Shown here: positions 60,974 through 64,000 of the stretch, one piece after another
Numbering within the stretch: the stretch's first letter is position 1
Layout of the letters: the number at the start of each line of letters is the position of its first letter
From: Nannochloropsis salina CCMP1776
Taxonomy: Eukaryota > Sar > Eustigmatophyceae > Eustigmatales > Monodopsidaceae
Direction: 5' to 3'
Length of the DNA stretch: 64,000 bases
Assembly: GCA_004565275.1 (NCBI GenBank)
Contig: SDOX01000145.1
Location: forward strand, 255,071 to 319,070
Program-made: the position numbers and the translations under genes
Notes under the pieces: generated by a model
The model's database searches: none
The model's input: only the letters and a program-made list of their open reading frames with translations
What the model was told of the DNA's origin: nothing

Positions 60974-63925
60974 TTATCGATACCTTGAGAGTTGATATGT
61001 CAGGCCAATGCCGACAACTATCCCAATAGTCCATTCCAGCAGTAGAAAGAAGTCCTCCGCGGAACCTTGCATGCCTGTAGAGGTCACGGCCACATCTCCG
61101 AGTATTACAACACCCATGACATAACCAGGGACCCTTCTCCTCTCAAATGTCATATCTTGTCCTGCTAAACCGACCTCAAAGCTTCCCCAGCTATTGGTTC
61201 TGAAGTCGCCCGCGGGACTGCCTTGGTCCCACGACCGGAGGACCCCATGACCTTGGGCTATGCCAACAATTAACGCTCCTAGAAAGTACAGGATCGCCAT
61301 TATGGTAGATTGCAATGCGTCATTCCTAAGAGGCAATGCTAGACGATATTCTGGCCGTTTCGTCACTAAGTTGATTGCCAACGCCCCTATGACTGTCCCT
61401 CCCCCTACCAATAAACCAACACATGCACGCTTCGTACTGTTCAGGATCCATCCTGCTTCGCGGCTGACTATTTGCCGTGTCCCGTTTCCTGATAGTTCCA
61501 AGCGAAGACGACCCCCTCGGGCTGCCACAACACTCACAATATCCTCTAAACGAGCGAGTCCTTGTCGCCCTATCCAATTGTCTTGAAGGTTGAGACGCTC
61601 CAGCCGGGCAAGGCCGGGCCCTTTTCTGATGCCCTCCACGAGTGCTTGCGCTCCGATGTCCGTGGCACGGCTTGTTGACATACCTAGGTACATGAGCATG
61701 GGACAGGAACCAGACGCCAAAACATTGGTTAACGCCACCACACCGGCATCGCCCAATTCGTTCTTATGCAATTCTAAGCCCACCAATTTCGCCAGTCCCC
61801 CCGCTGCTATGGCTTCTCCTAGCACGACAGCTCCCAAGTGACCAATGCGATTCAATGCTAATCCCAGTCCCATCAGTTCGGGGCATGCGCGCTGCTGCAA
61901 GGCACCTGCAATCTCCCGTATTCCTGAACCTTCCAGTCCGACAGCATGCAAATCCAACCGCCGTAAATTACTGCCCGCACCGGCTTTCAGGGCCCGAGCA
62001 AGCTCTCGCGCTCCGCTTACAAACAAAGCGTTTCCGCTCAGATCCAACCATCGAAGAGACGGACACACATGCCTGGACAAGGCATCCGCTAAAGGTGCAA
62101 GTGCCAGGCCAGTGATGGAGGTGGATCTCAAATCCAGACGATGCAGGTTTGGGCGCGGGAAAATTGTGAGAGCCAAAGCCAACGCAGCAGCCCCACTACT
62201 CCCTAAACCTGTCCAATTCAGTCCAAGCGCCTGTAGGGCTGGTAAAGCGCCAGTCGCCAGCACCTCCATGATGTCGTGCACCGCTTCACCTCCCTGCTCC
62301 CCATTTTCCGTATTGTCATCTAGCCACAACTCGCGTAGTCCTCCACAAGCCCCGGCCTTCACGGCTTCAGTGATTTTGCGAATGCCCTCTCCGCCCAATC
62401 GCGCGCTGTGCAGCTCCAGCAAGGCTAGGCGTGAACCACACCCATCGCGACGCAAGGCTTGGGCGAGCTTCTGGGCGCCGCCTGAGCCCACCACATTGCC
62501 GCCAAGGTGGAGTTTTTCCAGGTGAGAGCAACCTGCAGAGGCACGCACCCCCAGTGCTAAAGCCAAGCACTGGATTCCACCCTCCTCCACGTTGTTGTCT
62601 GACAAACCCAGCTGCTCTAAGCGCGGACAGTGCCCGGATTCCAGCGTCCTCGAGAGCTCCAGGACGCATGCAGTGCCAAGTCCGGCGCCGGACAGATCTA
62701 GAATCTCCAGATTGGACAGGTTGCCACTCGCCATGGCACGCGCGATAGCTAGTCCCCCGTTTTGAATCCTGTCGCCGAACAGCAAGAGCCCTTGCAATTG
62801 AGGCAACGCTCCATCTTCCAATGCCCGCCCCAACGCCCCCGCTCCCGCCTCCCCTATATCTGGGTTGTCGCTCAGGTCAAGATGACCAAGCTGAGGGCAC
62901 ACACCTTTAGCAAACGCTGCTGCCAAACATTTTGCCCCGCGGGCATTCATGCTCGTCTCGCAGAGGTCCAGCGCCAAAAGTTGCCTCAGAGGAGGAGTCG
63001 CCGGGGAGGTGAGGGCCCGTGTAAGGTAGTGCACCTCGCCCCGATAGCGCATCCGCCGTAAAAGGGGCGTATGTTGCAATAATGAAACCGCGGACCGCTC
63101 CAGTGTTGATCCTTGAATAGGAGAGACCGATAGCTCAGACGCCTTACCATTTGAATGGCGCTGTCGTATAAGAAGCTCTCCTCCTGCCGTGGCTTGTTCC
63201 TGGATTGAGACTTCTTCTTGCTGGGCTACATCTTCCTCACTTACTTCAAGAGCCTCGAGCATGCCAGTTGCCTTAGAAACACAACTTTGCGAAGCACTAC
63301 TACCGGTATTACAGCTGCTTTTCGCCTTCTCACCGAGAGTGGCGGTTCTCTCCCACAGAATGCAGTCGGCTGCGCCGCCCTGCTGAGGTTGACGCATATC
63401 AAGCTCCCGGAGTACATACATTCGCTCTTGTCTGAGCCAGCGACACGTTGACACCATGCGCAGGCGGTCTGACTGAATCATAAACGAGAGCACATGCGAC
63501 AACATATCTCCTGAACATAACGATGATGATTTGGACTCAACCAGAACCTTTCTAGGGTGGACAAAAAGGGTGGTATCTGCTACCATTCTATCCCAAGGGC
63601 ATACCACAGAGCTGTAAATACGAGACTGACAGCCCGGAAGATTTTCGCTCCTTTCTCGAGCTTGCTGGCAGTGATGTGAGCGTTGCTGCTGCTGCTGATC
63701 TTCTAGTTGTTGATTTGCGCCCTCTTTTTCGTCGTCCACTTTGATCTTCTCATGCAAGTGATGCGCAGTATGATTCAGCAAGGACCCACTTCGCACCATA
63801 CTTCTGTCGTGTTCCGTGTCCGTTCCAGAGCCATCGTCGTCAGGACTGGTACCGTTGATCCCCTGCACAGAGTCTGCTTTTGAAGTAGTTATAGCTGTCG
63901 AAGCAGTGTCCGAGCATGGCAGCAT
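60974..63925 (-). CDS. F-box-like / leucine-rich-repeat protein with C-terminal membrane segments
   Basis: Single open frame, 983 aa from the ATG at 63925; the frame is open further towards the window edge through non-ATG codons, so an upstream exon is possible. Residues about 1-130 are charged and disordered. Near 135-180 is an F-box-like segment (GDMLSHVLSFMIQSDRLRMV, STCRWLRQERMYVL). Ribonuclease-inhibitor-type LRRs of about 28-30 aa span roughly 300-850, for example LGHLDLSDNPDIGEAGAGAL, LRRLDLHAVGLEGSG and LVGLELHKNELGDAGVVAL. After the LRRs come two to four hydrophobic segments (VGLLVGGGTVIGALAINLV, IMAILYFLGALIVGI, LLLEWTIGIVVGIGLTY). F-box plus LRR would suggest an SCF adaptor, while the membrane tail would tether it. 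Possible mis-join with a neighbouring exon cannot be excluded without transcripts. Confidence 0.78.
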   Translation of the reverse strand: MLPCSDTASTAITTSKADSVQGINGTSPDDDGSGTDTEHDRSMVRSGSLLNHTAHHLHEKIKVDDEKEGANQQLEDQQQQQRSHHCQQARERSENLPGCQSRIYSSVVCPWDRMVADTTLFVHPRKVLVESKSSSLCSGDMLSHVLSFMIQSDRLRMVSTCRWLRQERMYVLRELDMRQPQQGGAADCILWERTATLGEKAKSSCNTGSSASQSCVSKATGMLEALEVSEEDVAQQEEVSIQEQATAGGELLIRQRHSNGKASELSVSPIQGSTLERSAVSLLQHTPLLRRMRYRGEVHYLTRALTSPATPPLRQLLALDLCETSMNARGAKCLAAAFAKGVCPQLGHLDLSDNPDIGEAGAGALGRALEDGALPQLQGLLLFGDRIQNGGLAIARAMASGNLSNLEILDLSGAGLGTACVLELSRTLESGHCPRLEQLGLSDNNVEEGGIQCLALALGVRASAGCSHLEKLHLGGNVVGSGGAQKLAQALRRDGCGSRLALLELHSARLGGEGIRKITEAVKAGACGGLRELWLDDNTENGEQGGEAVHDIMEVLATGALPALQALGLNWTGLGSSGAAALALALTIFPRPNLHRLDLRSTSITGLALAPLADALSRHVCPSLRWLDLSGNALFVSGARELARALKAGAGSNLRRLDLHAVGLEGSGIREIAGALQQRACPELMGLGLALNRIGHLGAVVLGEAIAAGGLAKLVGLELHKNELGDAGVVALTNVLASGSCPMLMYLGMSTSRATDIGAQALVEGIRKGPGLARLERLNLQDNWIGRQGLARLEDIVSVVAARGGRLRLELSGNGTRQIVSREAGWILNSTKRACVGLLVGGGTVIGALAINLVTKRPEYRLALPLRNDALQSTIMAILYFLGALIVGIAQGHGVLRSWDQGSPAGDFRTNSWGSFEVGLAGQDMTFERRRVPGYVMGVVILGDVAVTSTGMQGSAEDFFLLLEWTIGIVVGIGLTYQLSRYR

Positions 63926-64000
63926 AATTATAAGCCTAGCACGTCGGAAAAAGATGAGTTTTTGTGAGGGTAATGCCACAAAGTTTCGTAGAGGCAGGTG
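63926..64000. other. Right window edge
   Basis: Sequence upstream of the F-box/LRR gene; too short to judge. Confidence 0.5.

Overview
The window is nuclear DNA of a gene-dense photosynthetic eukaryote, most likely a heterokont (stramenopile) alga of the Nannochloropsis/Microchloropsis (eustigmatophyte) kind. That placement is inference. It rests on spliceosomal GT-AG introns that are few and short (about 80-230 nt); on genes packed on both strands with short divergent or convergent gaps; on predicted plastid proteins carrying a signal peptide followed by an ASAF-like cleavage motif (red-lineage bipartite targeting); and on a regulator with a domain I associate with diatoms and their relatives. 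I see no transposons, viral elements, CRISPR arrays or bacterial operons. All exon models come from splice consensus plus reading frame and no transcript evidence was available.

Layout, left to right. 0.6-4.7 kb: an XPR1/PHO1-type SPX-EXS phosphate transporter (-) and a cytochrome b561 protein (+). 5.6-11 kb: a SEL1L/HRD3-like ERAD protein (+) and an aspartyl-tRNA synthetase with an N-terminal WHEP domain (+). 11-14.2 kb: a sparse stretch with one doubtful ORF (-) and a Cys-rich, acidic, probably secreted or membrane-anchored unknown (+). 14.6-19.4 kb: an OTU deubiquitinase with a Tudor-like region and a row of UIMs (+), and an AAAP amino-acid permease (-). 20.9-25.2 kb: a RecG-type helicase fused to a DEDDh exonuclease (-). 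25.7 kb: tRNA-Glu(CTC). 26.8-29.5 kb: a plastid-targeted permuted-papain-like protein (-) divergent from an ELO fatty-acid elongase that carries an unexpected bacterial-type C-terminal domain (+). 30-39.4 kb: a zinc-motif/PAS/GAF regulator (-), a PPR protein (-) and a small F-box protein (+). 39.4-41 kb: an inverted repeat around a hexanucleotide array. 41.2-45.9 kb: a catalytic-domain-only MTHFR (+) and an organelle-type 5'-3' exonuclease with a displaced piece of family-A DNA polymerase (+). 46.8-54.5 kb: a CPBP protease (-), an MFS carrier (+), a TatD nuclease (-) and a DUF1995/LPA3-like plastid protein (+). 55-64 kb: an RQxS-repeat protein (+), a DH-PH-PDZ RhoGEF (+) and an F-box/LRR/multi-TM protein (-).

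The genes are mostly unrelated neighbours, as expected in such a genome, but three themes recur. Organelle DNA and RNA maintenance is represented by RecG-exonuclease, PolA-type exonuclease, PPR and perhaps TatD. Ubiquitin and ER quality control is represented by SEL1L, OTU-UIM and two F-box proteins. Plastid proteostasis and photosystem assembly is represented by CPBP, DUF1995 and the papain-like protein. The most unusual features are domain fusions: ELO plus a bacterial beta-type domain, RecG plus DEDDh exonuclease, a PolA fragment placed before a 5'-3' exonuclease, WHEP plus AspRS, and F-box plus LRR plus membrane segments.
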